Assembly: GCF_963924675.1 (NCBI RefSeq)
Contig: NC_089236.1
Location: 32,883,319 to 32,947,318 of the forward strand
Origin: Phocoena phocoena
Lineage: Eukaryota; Chordata; Mammalia; Artiodactyla; Phocoenidae
Length of the DNA: 64,000 nucleotides
Direction: 5' to 3'
Both the position numbers and the translations under genes were made by a program. The notes under the pieces were generated by a model that ran no database searches, was not told where the DNA came from, and was given only the letters and a program-made list of their open reading frames with translations. Positions 13,231-26,030 of this stretch are shown one piece after another; position 1 is the stretch's first letter; each line of letters begins with the position of its first letter.

Positions 13231-14429
13231 TATATGAAGTATTAATAAAATGGACATGTTTATAATAAACGTTTATTGGCTTAGTGGCATATATGATCAG
13301 TTTTTTTTTTAATTGATAGGGTAAGTGATCAAAAAATTTTGGAGACTGCTGACCTAAAATACAGGAAACAAGCCAGAAGCTTCTGTTAACCATCTAGATA
13401 TACCATGGAAAGAACCTGCGTGAATAAAGCCAAGACATAGCCAAACAGTGCTAAGAGACACGGAAGACCGAGTCCTTACATCACCTGAGAACTTAGATCC
13501 AGGCCGGCCTGAAGCCAGCATATCCCAGGGCCTCCCAGATGCAGGAACCAACGTGTTCCTGTTTTTCTGAGTCACTTGGAGCTGAGTCGGTCACTTCTAA
13601 CAGAGGGTAGAACATTCACATAGGGTAACAAATAAGTTACAGAAAATTGTATTTTTACGACCCCACTGGAGAGAGAAAGGAAAGAAAAAAATAAAGTTCA
13701 CTGGAGTGTGACTTGTTTAAGGTGCTAGAGACAGACATCCAGTATCAGGCTTTCCACTAGTCTGTAATAGTGATTGATGACCAAAGTATGCTGTAGGCGA
13801 CACAGTTACTCCTATGAATCAAATTCTGTAAATACCAAGAGGTGATTTTTTTAAATAAACCCCAAACTGTTTATGAAGTATGATAATATCATTCTTGTTA
13901 ATGTAATAATATACGAGAATGAAAAGAGTTGTTTCTGTAACAAATTAATGCTTAGAAACATCAAGATTAGGCTGAGTTGCTTTAAAAAAAACTTGTTTTC
14001 AAATTAGGTATGATCAAGAGAACTGAAAAGATCTCACTGTAAAAATCATACAAATTCTCATAGGTCTGAACTTAGACTGTTTTTACAAGTATAAATTCTT
14101 GGCTGAATTAAAATACACAAGTGGTGATCACAGATGATGCTTCATGCTTTATGTAGGAAAAATCAAAGTAGGAACAACTCCTACTCAAAGAAAAGGGCTT
14201 GGCTCTGTATTCAAATACTGAGATGTGAATATATAATTTTATGTTCTAAGTAGAAAAAAGATTGTATGTATTTTTTTATGATGACCAGTTTTAATAATTT
14301 GTATTTAACTTTTTCTTCCAATATAATCAGATTTAAGAATGCTTCATCTGTAGCATTCACAGAGTCCCATTTTACACTTTGATAAGATGACTTATCAAGA
14401 GATTTAAGATAAAGATAACATAAGAGACT
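13231..14429. other. Intronic, no gene seen
   Basis: AT-rich sequence without a recognised exon or repeat. Confidence 0.5.
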
Positions 14430-14585
14430 TTATTTAATCATTGCCCTACTTCTCATACCATAATTCTCATAAAAACACTCCTAAATTTTATTATTTGGTA
14501 AACTAAGTTTTCAAGAGGCATAATGAATTTTCTGAAATCACAAAGCTAGAAGTAGCAAAGCTGGATTCTCAACTCCTAAAAACGA
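14430..14585 (+). repeat. MIR fragment
   Basis: GAATTTTCTGAAATCACAAAGCTAGAAGTAGCAAAGCTGGATTCTCAACTCC parallels the MIR core/3' part (aacttgcccaaggtcacacagctagtaagtggcagagctgggattcgaaccc). Confidence 0.7.
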
Positions 14586-15940
14586 AGTATAGTGTGCCGT
14601 GATGAATAAAATAACCTTTTATAAAATATTGTAGAACGCAGCTTTAATTCACACCATCCAGAAAAAATATAATGTATTCTTTGTTCCTATTTCAAATCAT
14701 TAATATTACTATACTATTTCAGTAATTTTCTTAGTATTTAAAAATAGTATCTAAATATACTCACCATTTTTGTAATTTATTTTACTACTATATATATAAT
14801 AAAGTCCTAATGTCCATAACATTTTACAATGTGTTACAGAAATTGATGAGTTTAATTACTTAATGTGCACAGATCAATTTGAAATAAATTGAAAATGAGC
14901 ATGCCGTACACTCTACTTAATCTTGTTACAAACTTGTTTCAAAATTCACTTCCTAATTTGCAACCCAGTAGGTTATATTTTAAAATAATAAATAGAAAAC
15001 TTTCTTTTACATCTCAGCAGTTTAAAGCCAAAGCAACTAAAGGTAAGAAGAGTCCTACTAGTCAAAAGATCTGACCTCAAGGGGAAAAAAAGTCCTATGC
15101 TTTTATTATCTAAACCAACACATCCGGCTTGTTATACTCTTTTTCTTCTTAAAAATGCAAATGAAGTAACATTATACTTCCTTCTCTGTCTATAGAATGA
15201 TTTTTAAATGAATTACATGCATAAAAGGTAGAAAAATTGGTAGACAAATGAAATAACGAAGGAAAATAATCATTCAAAGTCAATTCTAGTTGGTTAAGGA
15301 TGGCACGGAAGTACATACGTAAGATGAATAATACATCTTCATTCTAAGTAATACAGGTATCTGCATAAGGGGCCACACATCACTTCTCACATTGCTAAAC
15401 CATTTTAAAGCACAAGGTGATAGAAACTCTCAGATGCCTATGAACTCCATTTACATGGAGTACATCACTATAATTTTTTAAATGCATTCATATTCAAATC
15501 TGAGAAACATGATTCTGAGGCTCATCAGGCCTGCTTAATTGCACCAACATCTGCAATCAATTTAAATTCTTTAAGATAGTCTTTCAGCACTTGAAGTGAT
15601 TTCATGCTGTGATAGATTTAACACACTCACTAATTTATAGACACACACAAGCAGATGAGACCTATTTTTCCAGGGGTGGGGTTAAAGTACTGAAGGACAG
15701 TCTGAATTTCCCAACTATCAGTGGGATATAAGAAAGAATGCATTTTGCATAACTTATTTAAATTATATAAGATGATAGCACTGCACAAACATAATATAGA
15801 AATTAAGACTAAAACTAGTGTTTTATTTAATTCTATTTGTAGGTCATGGACCATTAAGAGGTTTGATGACAGTTTACTGGTAAAATAAACAGCAAAATCT
15901 AGAGCTATCATTTGACATTATATAGGAAAAAGTCATGCAT
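14586..15940. other. Intronic, no gene seen
   Basis: AT-rich; nothing assignable. A 93-codon minus ORF at 15630-15911 has no recognisable domain and no splice context. Confidence 0.5.
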
Positions 15941-16059
15941 TAATATATCATCATTTTCTCCACTGAAAGTCAAGAGGGGCTGGGGGAGAGCAAGAGGAAG
16001 AATACCAACAATCCAGAAACGGTTTTTTAACCAAACATATAAACTGACCTAAAATGAGG

Positions 16060-17790
16060 AAAATAATTCAAAAATCAGAAGACTAAAGGACCTGGGCAGA
16101 TGGCAGCAGGAGCATAGTTTCTGAAAGTGCCTGGATCTCCACAGAAAAAGAAACAAAACAACTAAATAGCAAAACCAAAAACCTAACAATATTGAGCAAT
16201 AAGGTATCTCCATGATCCTCAAAATATAAGCAGCTGGAGAGAAACCACTAACAGTCACACGATCTGCACAGCATCACGGTCTGTGTGGAAAGAGGCAGAG
16301 AAATAAACAAGATGTCTGATGATGTGAAAACAGGAGAATTCTAAAGTAGCCCAGAGGTATTCTTTAGCAATTTGAGAACAGCAGCTGAAAATGATTGGGG
16401 TTTGGCCCACACCAGCTGTGGGTGAGCGTAGGAAGCAGAAAAGAGCTGAAGAGACTGGAACTGTCAATATCCTCTGAGTCCCAACACTGAGGTCAGGGTT
16501 CCCTTCCAGGACAGCACCCCACAATGTGGAGAAAGTGTTGAGAGTGAAATCAACACGGAGCTAAACATTCCTACTGACCGCAAAAACATAACCATAAAAC
16601 ACAGCAAACTGTCACTTATGATTTCAAAATGAACTAAGAGACATTTAAAAGATATATAAAACATGAAAAAAAATACCTAAAGCAGAATTAGAAAAACTCA
16701 GACAAGTGAGGAGAGCAAACTCAGGAAAAAGAATGGAAATAAATCACTTCAGAAATGAAGCTTGAACTAGAAGAAATATAAGAACAAAAAATAATAAATC
16801 ATATTATAAGAGATTTAGAAATGAAATACAGAAATTTTTTTCAAAAAAATCAAAAAGAAATGAATAAGGTAAAAGGATTTGGGGAAAAGTGGCATATTGA
16901 AGATATATAAAAATCCAACATACCGATAATAGGATCCATGAAGAAGAAAACCAAAGTAAGTACATAATGAAAGGGTATCTGCATATTTTATAATCCCAAG
17001 TCAGACATATAAATAAAGAGAGCTAGTAATCTATAGGGAATGAAAATTAGACCTTTTAAGAGCAATGCTGTCATGCTTTATGCTAGAAAAATGTTTAAAT
17101 TGTGGGACTTCCCTGGCAGTCCAGTGGTTAAGAATCTGTGCTTCCACTGCAGGGGGCATGTGTTCAATCCCTGGTCAGGGAACTAAGGTCCCACATGCCA
17201 CAAGGCCAAAAATAAAAATAAAATTTAAAAAAAAAGAAAAGGGAAAAAAATTGTAAATTTAAGATCCTACAGGAAAAAAACATGTGAGCCAAAGTTTTTA
17301 TATCCAGTAAAACTGACTAAACAATAATGGGCAAATACTGTTATCAACATGAAAAACTCAGGGAATACTGTTTCCATGACCTCTTCAGACAAATCTACTA
17401 AAGAACTAACTTCAGACAAACAAAATGACTAAGAGAAATATTAACAAAAGGACTGGTTGTGAGCATTAAAATACAGTTACTCACAGAATTAAAGACTAAA
17501 TAGGGGTTAAACACAGTTAGTAAATGCTAAAGGAGTATAAAATGTAATGGCTATATGCTCCATTAGTACAACAAGAAAAACAACAGCTGGAGATGTGGGC
17601 AGCACATGCGAAAGAAAAAAATTTTAAATACATATGCATACTTTTTTCCTTTGCTCTCTCTCCACTGAAAAGGCCTACAAACAGTGATTAACCCAATAGC
17701 AATAAGTATCCTTGACCCCCAGATTGTTCTTGAAATATCATTTCCCACTAAAAGAAATGACAGATTCCAGGTCTAGTGTGGGAAAAGAGG
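16060..17790 (+). mobile_element. HAL1/L1-like element (ORF1-type remnant), split by a SINE
   Basis: Decayed sequence with L1-ORF1-like landmarks on the plus strand: ATCCAACATACCGATAATAGGATCCATGAAG (the 'VIGVPE' region) at about 16915, and TTTTTATATCCAGTAAAACTGAC near 17295, corresponding to the conserved C-terminal 'LYPAKL' segment. No ORF2-type sequence follows, which suggests HAL1. A CHR SINE at 17104-17248 separates the parts. No intact frame. Confidence 0.65.
17104..17248 (+). repeat. CHR SINE, short variant (CHR-1-like)
   Basis: Head GGGACTTCCCTGGCAGTCCA, GTTCAATCCCTGGTCAGGGA (box B) and an early end CACAAGGCC followed by an A-rich tail; about 145 bp, lacking the GAGAGGCCACAACAGTGAG part of the other copies. 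More diverged, so likely an older CHR type. Flanks share AAATTGT. Confidence 0.85.
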
Positions 17791-18758
17791 GGAGTCTGCG
17801 TAACCTTACCTTACCAGATAGAAATGAAACAATGTAAAATAACAGGGCCATGCCAACCAAAATGACTAGAAGCCAACTGGACAAGGTCCCACTGGTTGGA
17901 GATGGGACAATTTAAGCTTCACTAAGCATAATAATATTAAAAATAATATATCACCTTTAGAGGATGATAGGGAACCAATTCAATACCTTGAAAACTGGCA
18001 AATAAAAGAATCAAGCATTTATCCTAAATTTCCTATATCATAAGGTAATCAGTATTTGTGAGAAAATGTCTCTTTATAAATATATTCCAACTAATAAATG
18101 AAAATAAAATTACAGAATTTTAATGATAAACTGGATATGAAGTACTCCCTAATACAGAACATACCTCCTACAGTCTTACCAAAGGGATCAAACCTGAGTC
18201 TGATCAAGCCTCTGGATCTAGCTGCGGCTTTGCAGGAAATGCAAAGGAAAGAGAAACATGTTAACTTTACCACGAGTATGCAATCGGCAAAATACAGACT
18301 ACCTTAGATAAAGGCAACCTGAAGATTAAAAAAAGTTAAAGATATTCCAATTTTAAAATATAAGCAACAATAAACTATGATGTCTAGTGGTATAATTTTG
18401 GGAGATAAAATTAAAGAAAGTCAAGGAAGTAGTTCCTATAAAAATCAAGGTAAAAAAAAAAAAAAAGTCAAGGTAGTGATTTAGGAAAAAAGCAAGATTT
18501 GAGACAGGGTAGATGGAGGGCTTTCTAAGTTGGCTGACAATGTTCTCTTTACTGATCTGGGTGGTGTTCTTATGATAACTTATTAAGCTACATATTTATT
18601 TGTTGGTGTTTTCTATAACTGTGTTTCATTTTATAAATCAAAAGTTAAAAAAATCAGAAACCCTGGTTTCTAGTCCTAGCTACTAACTGGGGGCTGTTGC
18701 ACACTTCATTTGCAAAATGTAGAGATGCTCTAAGATAATTCCAGACCTAATATAAATT
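17791..18758. other. Intronic; unassigned
   Basis: A 69-codon plus ORF at 18098-18307 begins MKIKLQNFNDKLDMKYSLIQ and looks mid-repetitive, but I cannot place it in a family. No splice-bounded exon was recognised. Confidence 0.4.
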
Positions 18759-18772
18759 AAAAACCACCTCAG

Positions 18773-18984
18773 GGCTTCCCTGGTGGCGCAGTGGTTGAGA
18801 GTCCGCCTGCCGATGCAGGGGACACGGGTTCGTGCCCGGTCCGGGAGGATCCCACATGCCGCGAGGCGGCTGGGCCCGTGAGCCATGGCCGCTGGCCCTG
18901 CGCATCCGGAGCCTGTGCTCCGCAATGGGAGAGGCCACAACAGTGTGAGGCCCGCGTACCGCAGAAAAAAAAAAAAAAAAAAAA
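18773..18984 (+). repeat. CHR SINE (short form) with 14-bp target duplication
   Basis: Full copy with head GGCTTCCCTGGTGGCGCAG, GGTTCGTGCCCGGTCC, GCGTACCGC and a long A tail. Perfect direct repeats AAAAACCACCTCAG flank it (18759-18772 and 18985-18998), the signature of L1-driven insertion. Confidence 0.97.
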
Positions 18985-18998
18985 AAAAACCACCTCAG

Positions 18999-19966
18999 TA
19001 ACTACAAAAATCTCTACTAAATGAAAGAGTATAACAAAGCCATCCTTAACAACAACAAAAAAAAAGCCAGAAGATGATTTTTAACTCACCAAAACAATGC
19101 AATACAGCTTTCCCAAAGGCTACCAAAGAAAAAAGAAAGCAAAAAATCTAGCGTAACAGTAATAATATACAAGGAGTAGACAAAACCTAAGACTGCCCGA
19201 ATTTTCTTTTGGACAATTTTATTTTCATACCTCAAAGAATCCCAAGGGCAGGGTTCCCAGTTTATGTAAACTACCCTGGAAAACTTCTGACAGTAAAAGA
19301 ATTTGAAATAATTTTTACATTGAGGGTAAGAAGCTATACCAACCACACTTATTTTCTTGAGGGTGGGGAGAAACCATTATATTGTACCAGTTAGGAAATG
19401 GTAGTAAATCAGGGAAGCATGAAATTAGGAATGAATACCTTTTGTACATCAAGATGATTAACCCATTATGGATTTTTAAAGTATGTATAGAATTTATTCT
19501 CTTTAGGAATAAGTAAGAACTGAAAGGATGTCTCTCAAGTACAAACCAAAATAAAGAGGGGTTTAAGTTTCCTGCCACCATTAAAGCTTTAAAACCAGAC
19601 ACACTCTTCTCCTTGTTCATACGTGTTCTACTGGGCATCCTTTTACAAAAAAGACCAAGTTCTTCCATCTGTTACAGTAGATAACCTTCCCCCCTTTGAT
19701 GATTTTTACAAGAGGCCAAGTGTCGGAGAATTTCTTCGTAGCTACAGTATGCCCTTTGAACACTCATTTTGACATTATGCACGTGCAAACTAGCGTGGAA
19801 CCTACAATGGCTTGATAAGAGTTTTATGAGTAATGTTCACCATGTTCAGCCTTTCAATCCTATTAACTTCTAGTCTTTGGCTCAATTAACTAAGTGATAT
19901 ATTATTTTTAATATTATTATTCTTAGTGAAGCTTAGTTACACTAAAAGACTCTCATCTTGTCCAGC
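18999..19966. other. Intronic, no gene seen
   Basis: No recognised exon or repeat. A 117-codon minus ORF at 19315-19668 lacks splice signals and known motifs. Confidence 0.5.
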
Positions 19967-20131
19967 CCAGTTCTCATCCTTGACTGCACCCTAGAAACAC
20001 CGAGAGAACGTTACTAAATACTGATGCCTGGGGCCCACCTGACTTAATTGTAAATGACAGGACCCAGATATCAAGATTTTTAAAGCTCCCCAGATGATTC
20101 TAATGGATATCAAGGTTGAGCGGCACTGCTC
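19967..20131 (+). mobile_element. MER5A-type hAT (Charlie) fragment
   Basis: CAGTTCTCATCCTTGACTGCACCCTAGAAACACC, GATGCCTGGGGCCCACC, TTTTTAAAGCTCCCCAGATGATTCTAATG and a GGTTGAG end follow the MER5 consensus layout. Non-autonomous, fossil. Confidence 0.8.
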
Positions 20132-20334
20132 CTGGCAACTTTTTTTCCTATTTCTTCAATTACCTAATAGACGAAATTTTCACATATTGAGGTACGGGGA
20201 CATTATTCTGGTTTATACATGAGTTAATTTGTATTTTATGCTGACTAAAACAGTCTGTTTGTCGCCTATCAAACATACATTGTACATTTGCTTTAATCAT
20301 TAAAGAAAAGTGTGCACTGACCAGGAGTAAAGAA

Positions 20335-20690
20335 TGTCCATGTTAAAAATAAAGATTAAATGCCTCCCTACTTGGGAGGCCAATGCTGATACTCCTTAAA
20401 TGATAAGACTCCCTTCCCAGATGCCAAGGCCATACTGTGTACATGCTGATCTGTGTTTTGGGTATTTTTTTGAAACCCTGAAGGAATGTATCCCTGAGTT
20501 GTTTGATGTTCTTTGTTCTGACGAGACATAAAACTGTGCTGAAAACCATGCTTCTCCAGAGCAGTTCCTCAGAGTTATCTGAGAGGCTGTCTCCCAAGCT
20601 ATGGTCTTCAGTTTGGGTCAAATAAAACTCTTTTCTATTCCCATTATAGATCATTTATTGATTATTTCCACTGACATACCTTTTCCCTTC
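20335..20690 (+). mobile_element. Candidate solo LTR of an endogenous retrovirus
   Basis: A block ending with an AATAAA signal (20621-20626, in GGGTCAAATAAAACTC), preceded by TCTGAGAGGCTGTCTCCCAAGC and followed by a U5-like tail, has the composition of a class I ERV LTR. No gag or pol flanks it. Boundaries and family are uncertain. Confidence 0.5.
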
Positions 20691-23600
20691 ATTCACTGAA
20701 AAACAACTGTACATAATACATAGCATTTTTCTCAATTTTTCACTTATTCCTTCAGAACTGTTCCTTCTTTCAAAAGGTCCATTCCATATGGATATTTGCT
20801 CTTCACTTTCACCTCCATTATAATCACATTCCTCTCCTTTCTGGCACTTTCAAAGTTTTCACTACTTTTGCAGTTATCAGAAATAAGCTTAATTATATTC
20901 ATTAAAGTCTAAAAAGTAAGCATGAACATAGAAAAATATCTTAGATCAAGAAACAACTCAATAACCAAGATGAAAACAACCTCAGATGACCTCTAATGCT
21001 GAAACTGGTATAAGCACCATTGGCCCTGTCAGGCTCTAAAATTCTAGTAAATTTTACTAGTAACTAACAATGTTTCTATATCTGGCGAATCTTTTAAAAA
21101 GTGCTATAATGAAAGAAAAGATGTCTTAACGAGCCATAACATTTTTAAAAGACCCAAAATACACAATTCTAGTTTGAACCTAATATAATTTCATCCTATA
21201 TAAAAAAAGAAAAGATGACTGCTTTCTTCATATTCATCTCCTGCCTAAACAAAAACACAATGTAGTTACATCAGAGAACACTGTACACCACTGGTGCTGC
21301 TTGGAACGACGTGTAAGAAAGCTGGATGAATCTGAGCTGTTAGAAGATAATTTTAATTGTACATAAATAAAACCTGTCCTATATAGGCACAAATGGAAAT
21401 TAAAATGCCAGACAGATTAGGAAATACTCTCAAGAAGAAGTTGGTTCATTGCCCTGAGGCTCTGAAATTTTCTCCTAGTCAGCAAGCAAGACCTGGAGAC
21501 AAACAGGCAAAGTATTGTAAGGGTACTGATGATAAACAGGTAAATGTCTAATACTGAGCTCCAGCCACTTTTACCAAGTTTTTATGTGGCAGGGATGCTT
21601 TGACCAAATCCCTAACCTGAAATGTAAGCCAAAAAATAACCTGTGTTTATTTTACCAAGAATGTGTAACTATTTATGGTTCATCTAAGTTTCTAGTGGTT
21701 AAAATATATAAGCTTTTTAAATAACAACGATGACAAAAAATAGAGGAAATAAAACAAGGACAACAACAACTTGATTTACCTGTATCTGACAATGTTTCCA
21801 AAATTTACATATGAAACTAAATCTAAAAAATAAAACACACACTGAAAGTTATGAAAACACCCTTAATCAAGTCTAGATTTTCTACTTGGAGAAAACGTTC
21901 ATACATACAAATGAACACACAACTAATATTTTCTCAAAACACAGTTCTCGTCTGATCAAAATATGCCTAGAAGGCTGATACTGCAGAAAACTCTGTCCTC
22001 CATGTTTGAGAACACCATGACCTACTGAGCTAGAACAAGTGATAATACCTTTCAAAATACTTTTGAACACTACATATACACACCTACATACATACACATA
22101 CGTGAAAGTCTATAATACTGCGCTTACGAACTCAATTTACACTCAGCCATTTAATCATGAGAAACTTTTGTTACAATCTTTCTATGTGCCTTTTAAAATT
22201 ATGTTCTATAATACTTGTTATTTAACTTTATTTTTTGTTAAAGAAGACTAAGCAAGAACTACAGAAATACTTAAGACAGGATTCAAGGAGTAAAGCTAAA
22301 CGCCATCCAAACTTTTCTAACAAATGCCTCGGAGGAGCCCTTGAAGTCACTTGACTGCAGTCTAGATTGACTAGGAAGGAAAAAAATTAGAAACAAAGTC
22401 AAAGAAACTAGTAAACTTCCAGGAGCACTTATAAAAGAGGACTTCTGCTTCATTCCCTGGAAAAAGAAATCAAAAAGGAAAAAACTAAATACAAATAGGG
22501 AATAAAGGATGGATGTTATAATTATGCACCTCAGAAATGTGAGATTAGGCCTTTTTTATTTCATGTCAGCCCACCTAAAATGAGCTTGTTACTTGCAGCT
22601 GGGATACAGTTTCCAATGACATATTGGGCGGCAGTGGGGGATGTCAAGGAGCCTGTAAGAACTTTGGATTCCAACCTAGTGCAATCCTCAGGAACTAGAA
22701 GTATGCATTTTGAAGAGAGATTTTTAAAGCATTATATCCACACCTAATGGTACAGCCAAAAAAGACCATGTGCTGATAAGTCATAGTTGTAGTGGTTGTA
22801 GTCTGTATAGAAGTAAACTGCCTGGACAGTGTCGTCATCTCAATGTATAAAAATAAATTAGGAAAAAAAGAAGATGAATGGTTCTTAGAGACATAATCGT
22901 TCTTAAAGACATCATAAAGGTGTTATACTACACAGCATAAAACAAAATGTCCCTCAAAACTCTTTAAATGTCTCTCTCTCTCTCCCCCTGAAACTCCACC
23001 TCCCCACAGAGGACCAGATATCTTTCTGGTTCTCCTGTCCTATCGCTCAAACACGCCTGGATGATTCTCCTCTTCCTCCTTTCACTTTCTGGGATATAGG
23101 TTTTGGCCTCTCTAAGTTGTCTCTAGTTTTGAATTGCCACGCATCACCCTGAAAAAACCTAGAAGTGGAACTGCAAATTTTTTCTTCTCAACAAATAGAA
23201 AAGAGATTTTATTTTTACTAATCCTTTGCAACGCGTTGGGGTGGGAGTAGGGGGGTGTAGGCAACTCATTGATCTAAATCCTACTCTCTACAGCTATCCT
23301 CTTTAACACATTCTTTAGTTGCATATAAATTAATCCATGGTTTTCTGTTAACCCTGTCATGGGAGACTTCCATATTACCCAGAAAAATAACACCCAGAAA
23401 ATGAACACAACATATACACTGATGTCACAGATAAAGGGTATGATACACCTAAACAAAGAAGAAATAAGAAAAGGAAAACTTGGTGAAGGCAGCAACTCTA
23501 TTAGGATATATCTCCCAAGCCTGGTTGGTTCCACTCAAAAGAATCTTGACTACAAAAATCATCACTTAATATCTGAAGGGGGCTTTTAAAAATGTTTAAG

Positions 23601-25452
23601 GAAAAAAAGGATTAAAAATAATTGAACCACACGTAATAAAAGAATTATACTCACAGTTGGGTTAAGCATAATTAAATACATTTATATGGTAGATTTGTAT
23701 TTTAAATTCTAGCTCACTTCCATTTAGAAAATAGGAAAATTCTTTGGCAATTGTGGTTTAAGAGATCCTCTCTTGTTCTAGAATTTTCTTCATCCTACCT
23801 TGTTCAGGAACTGTGGGTTCTCTTCCATTTGGACTATCATGTCACATCCTACTTATAAGGTCCTTACCACTAATTGCAGAATAGTCTTACCCTCCAGCAA
23901 GTCATAGTACATAGGTAAAATCTGTATCGTTCTTTCTTGAAAGAAGTTTTCTCCAATAAACTTGCTGCTAAGCACAAGTCATTTACCAAGGGATGGGCAC
24001 CTGGCCTTGTAGTGCCTCCCCATCTATGCTCTGAGTATACTGGGTGAGGGGAGGATCTTTTAAGATACTCCTTTGGATGGAAAAAGAAATTTCCAGAGTG
24101 AATTAAAGAGATAGCCCACATAGGCCAAAGTGTATCTGGATGGTCTATCAGGATGTTTACAGCAGCAAAGCAAAAACCCAGCTTAAAGCAGCTTCAATAA
24201 GAACTGGCATCACCTCATATAATGGAAGAGTTGGGAGGCAGGACTGCACTGGGCCAGAGCAGCAGCTCCATGACGTCAGGCGTCAAGCACCCCACACGCC
24301 CTCACAGCCACGACAAGTAGCAGGGAATGGCAGCTTTCCTGCTCTGGACCCTTTTATGAGGGAGAGAAACCTTTCTCAGAAGGCCCCACCAGACCTGGCC
24401 ATCAGACTGTACTGGCCAAACCTGGATCACATACCCATGCCCTAGGAACTTAGAAACACGTGAATCTGGCATTTTTAGCCTCAAGTATGATATTTGCTTA
24501 GTAAATTTTAATAATCTTTCCTAACTAAAGAAATTCAGTCTTACTATTTGGCCACCTAAACTGAAACCTACTAAGATCTTGGAAACAACCTAGTTTGATC
24601 GATGGTTTTTATTGTTTTTTTTGTTTCTTCCTATTTTAAAACCAAGCTGATCTACTTTAGGGCTACTTTGAGTGTTAACATTTCAAAAGCGTTTTCAAAA
24701 AATCAACTGTAGGCATCAATACTATTTTCCAAAAAATAATATTAATGCTTACCCACAAAAGAGAATCTCAAAGCAAATTCTAAGGCTAAAACGTTAACAT
24801 CTGACAAAGTCCCCACATCCTCTCTAGAACAACCTATCTATGAACTTTGTTTTTCTCAGAGAAACTTTTTCAGTACTCATTGACCTAAATATACTGGCAT
24901 AATAAAATCCATATCCTAGAGTTAATAAAATGTGTTTTTACTTCCAGAGCAAAAACAGATGACTGGTCAGCTTGAACTTTCTACAATGTTAACCATTTGC
25001 TGAATTATTCAGAACCCTCCTAGGAAAAGCCATGACTCTCTACACACCAATTAAATGCTTTAATCATACTTTAGATAACTAATCTATTTCAATCCTGATA
25101 ACCTAATTACTTAATTCTGGTAAATAAATTCCAGCCCAAGTCTAAAATAGAGTATTAAACTTTAAAATCAGTGAATGTAAGCTGAAACAGATCCACTGTG
25201 AAGGAGTTCAAAATGTTTTATTCTATAAAAAAGTCTGTTTATCTGAAATTCCAGAATTAAACTGCACTATTATGCTAGGGTTTTCTATACCAGTTCTAAC
25301 TAATGTATTATCTCTTGTAATTATATTAAGTGGATTCATGCTTGTTGGATTTAAAATTCCCTAACAGGAGACTCTGCCCTGATGACTCTACATAAAACAG
25401 GTACACCATCTCCACTCCCCCTGCATTTTTTTCCCCACATCACATTTCACCT
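20691..25452. other. Intronic, no gene seen
   Basis: About 4.8 kb without a recognised exon. A short (TC)n lies near 22972-22984. The block 24125-24460 is less AT-rich and may be an old repeat, unassigned. Confidence 0.5.
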
Positions 25453-25526
25453 CCCATTACATGTGTTTGTGTGTTTCTGTCATGTGTGTCCCATTACATG
25501 TGTTTGTGTGTTTCTGTCATGTGTGT
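25453..25526. repeat. Perfect 37-bp tandem duplication
   Basis: The unit beginning CCCATTACATGTGTTTGTGT occurs twice head to tail (25453-25489, 25490-25526) with no mismatch, embedded in GT-rich sequence. Probably replication slippage, recent. Confidence 0.97.
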
Positions 25527-25569
25527 CTCATTGCTCCATAGGATACAATGACACACTATCTTGGTGCTC

Positions 25570-25655
25570 AGTCGCCGGGGCCTTAAATACAGACACTTTT
25601 ATTAAGTGCCTGACATACAGACGCTTAATAAATGTGTTGAGTGAACAAATGAACG
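25570..25655 (+). repeat. L2/MIR 3' tail fragment
   Basis: TTAAGTGCCTGACATACAGACGCTTAATAAATGTGTTGAGTGAACAAATGAACG matches the shared L2/MIR 3' end (gtgcctggcacatagtaggcgctcaataaatatttgttgaatgaatgaa). Confidence 0.7.
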
Positions 25656-25849
25656 TCTTAGAAATGTAGACTTACTAATAAGAAATTTGTATTTTTACTG
25701 AGGTACATTTACTTATATTTTTAATTGTGGTGTAATGATTTCAACAGTAGGAATTTCAACAGTAAATCACAAAGAATAATAAAAAACAAACAATTGCTAC
25801 TACAACCACTGCTACCACAAGAGGCAGCCACCAGTTAAAAATCTGTTAC

Positions 25850-26030
25850 GTTCTAATCATAGAATAAACAATTTAATTCTAACAACAAGCCTATGGTGTA
25901 GGTATTAGCCCCATCTTATGGACGAGGGGATTGAGGATCAGAAAGATAAAATAAGATGTCCAAGATCAAACAGAGGATAAATAGTCAATCCAAAACATGG
26001 AGCTCTGACTCCTAAATCCCCACTGTTAAT
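25850..26030 (+). repeat. MIR SINE
   Basis: ACAACAAGCCTATGGTGTAGGTATTAGCCCCATCTTATGGACGAGGGGATTGAGGATCAGAAAG, then CCAAGATCAAACAGAGGATAAATAG, follows the MIR core in order. Ancient mammalian tRNA-derived SINE. Confidence 0.85.

Noticed and set aside
18773..18984. tRNA-like head of the CHR SINEs (box A and box B) as a tRNA gene
   Set aside because: No cloverleaf can be completed with proper acceptor and anticodon stems. The same head recurs at many sites with A tails and target duplications, so these are SINEs.
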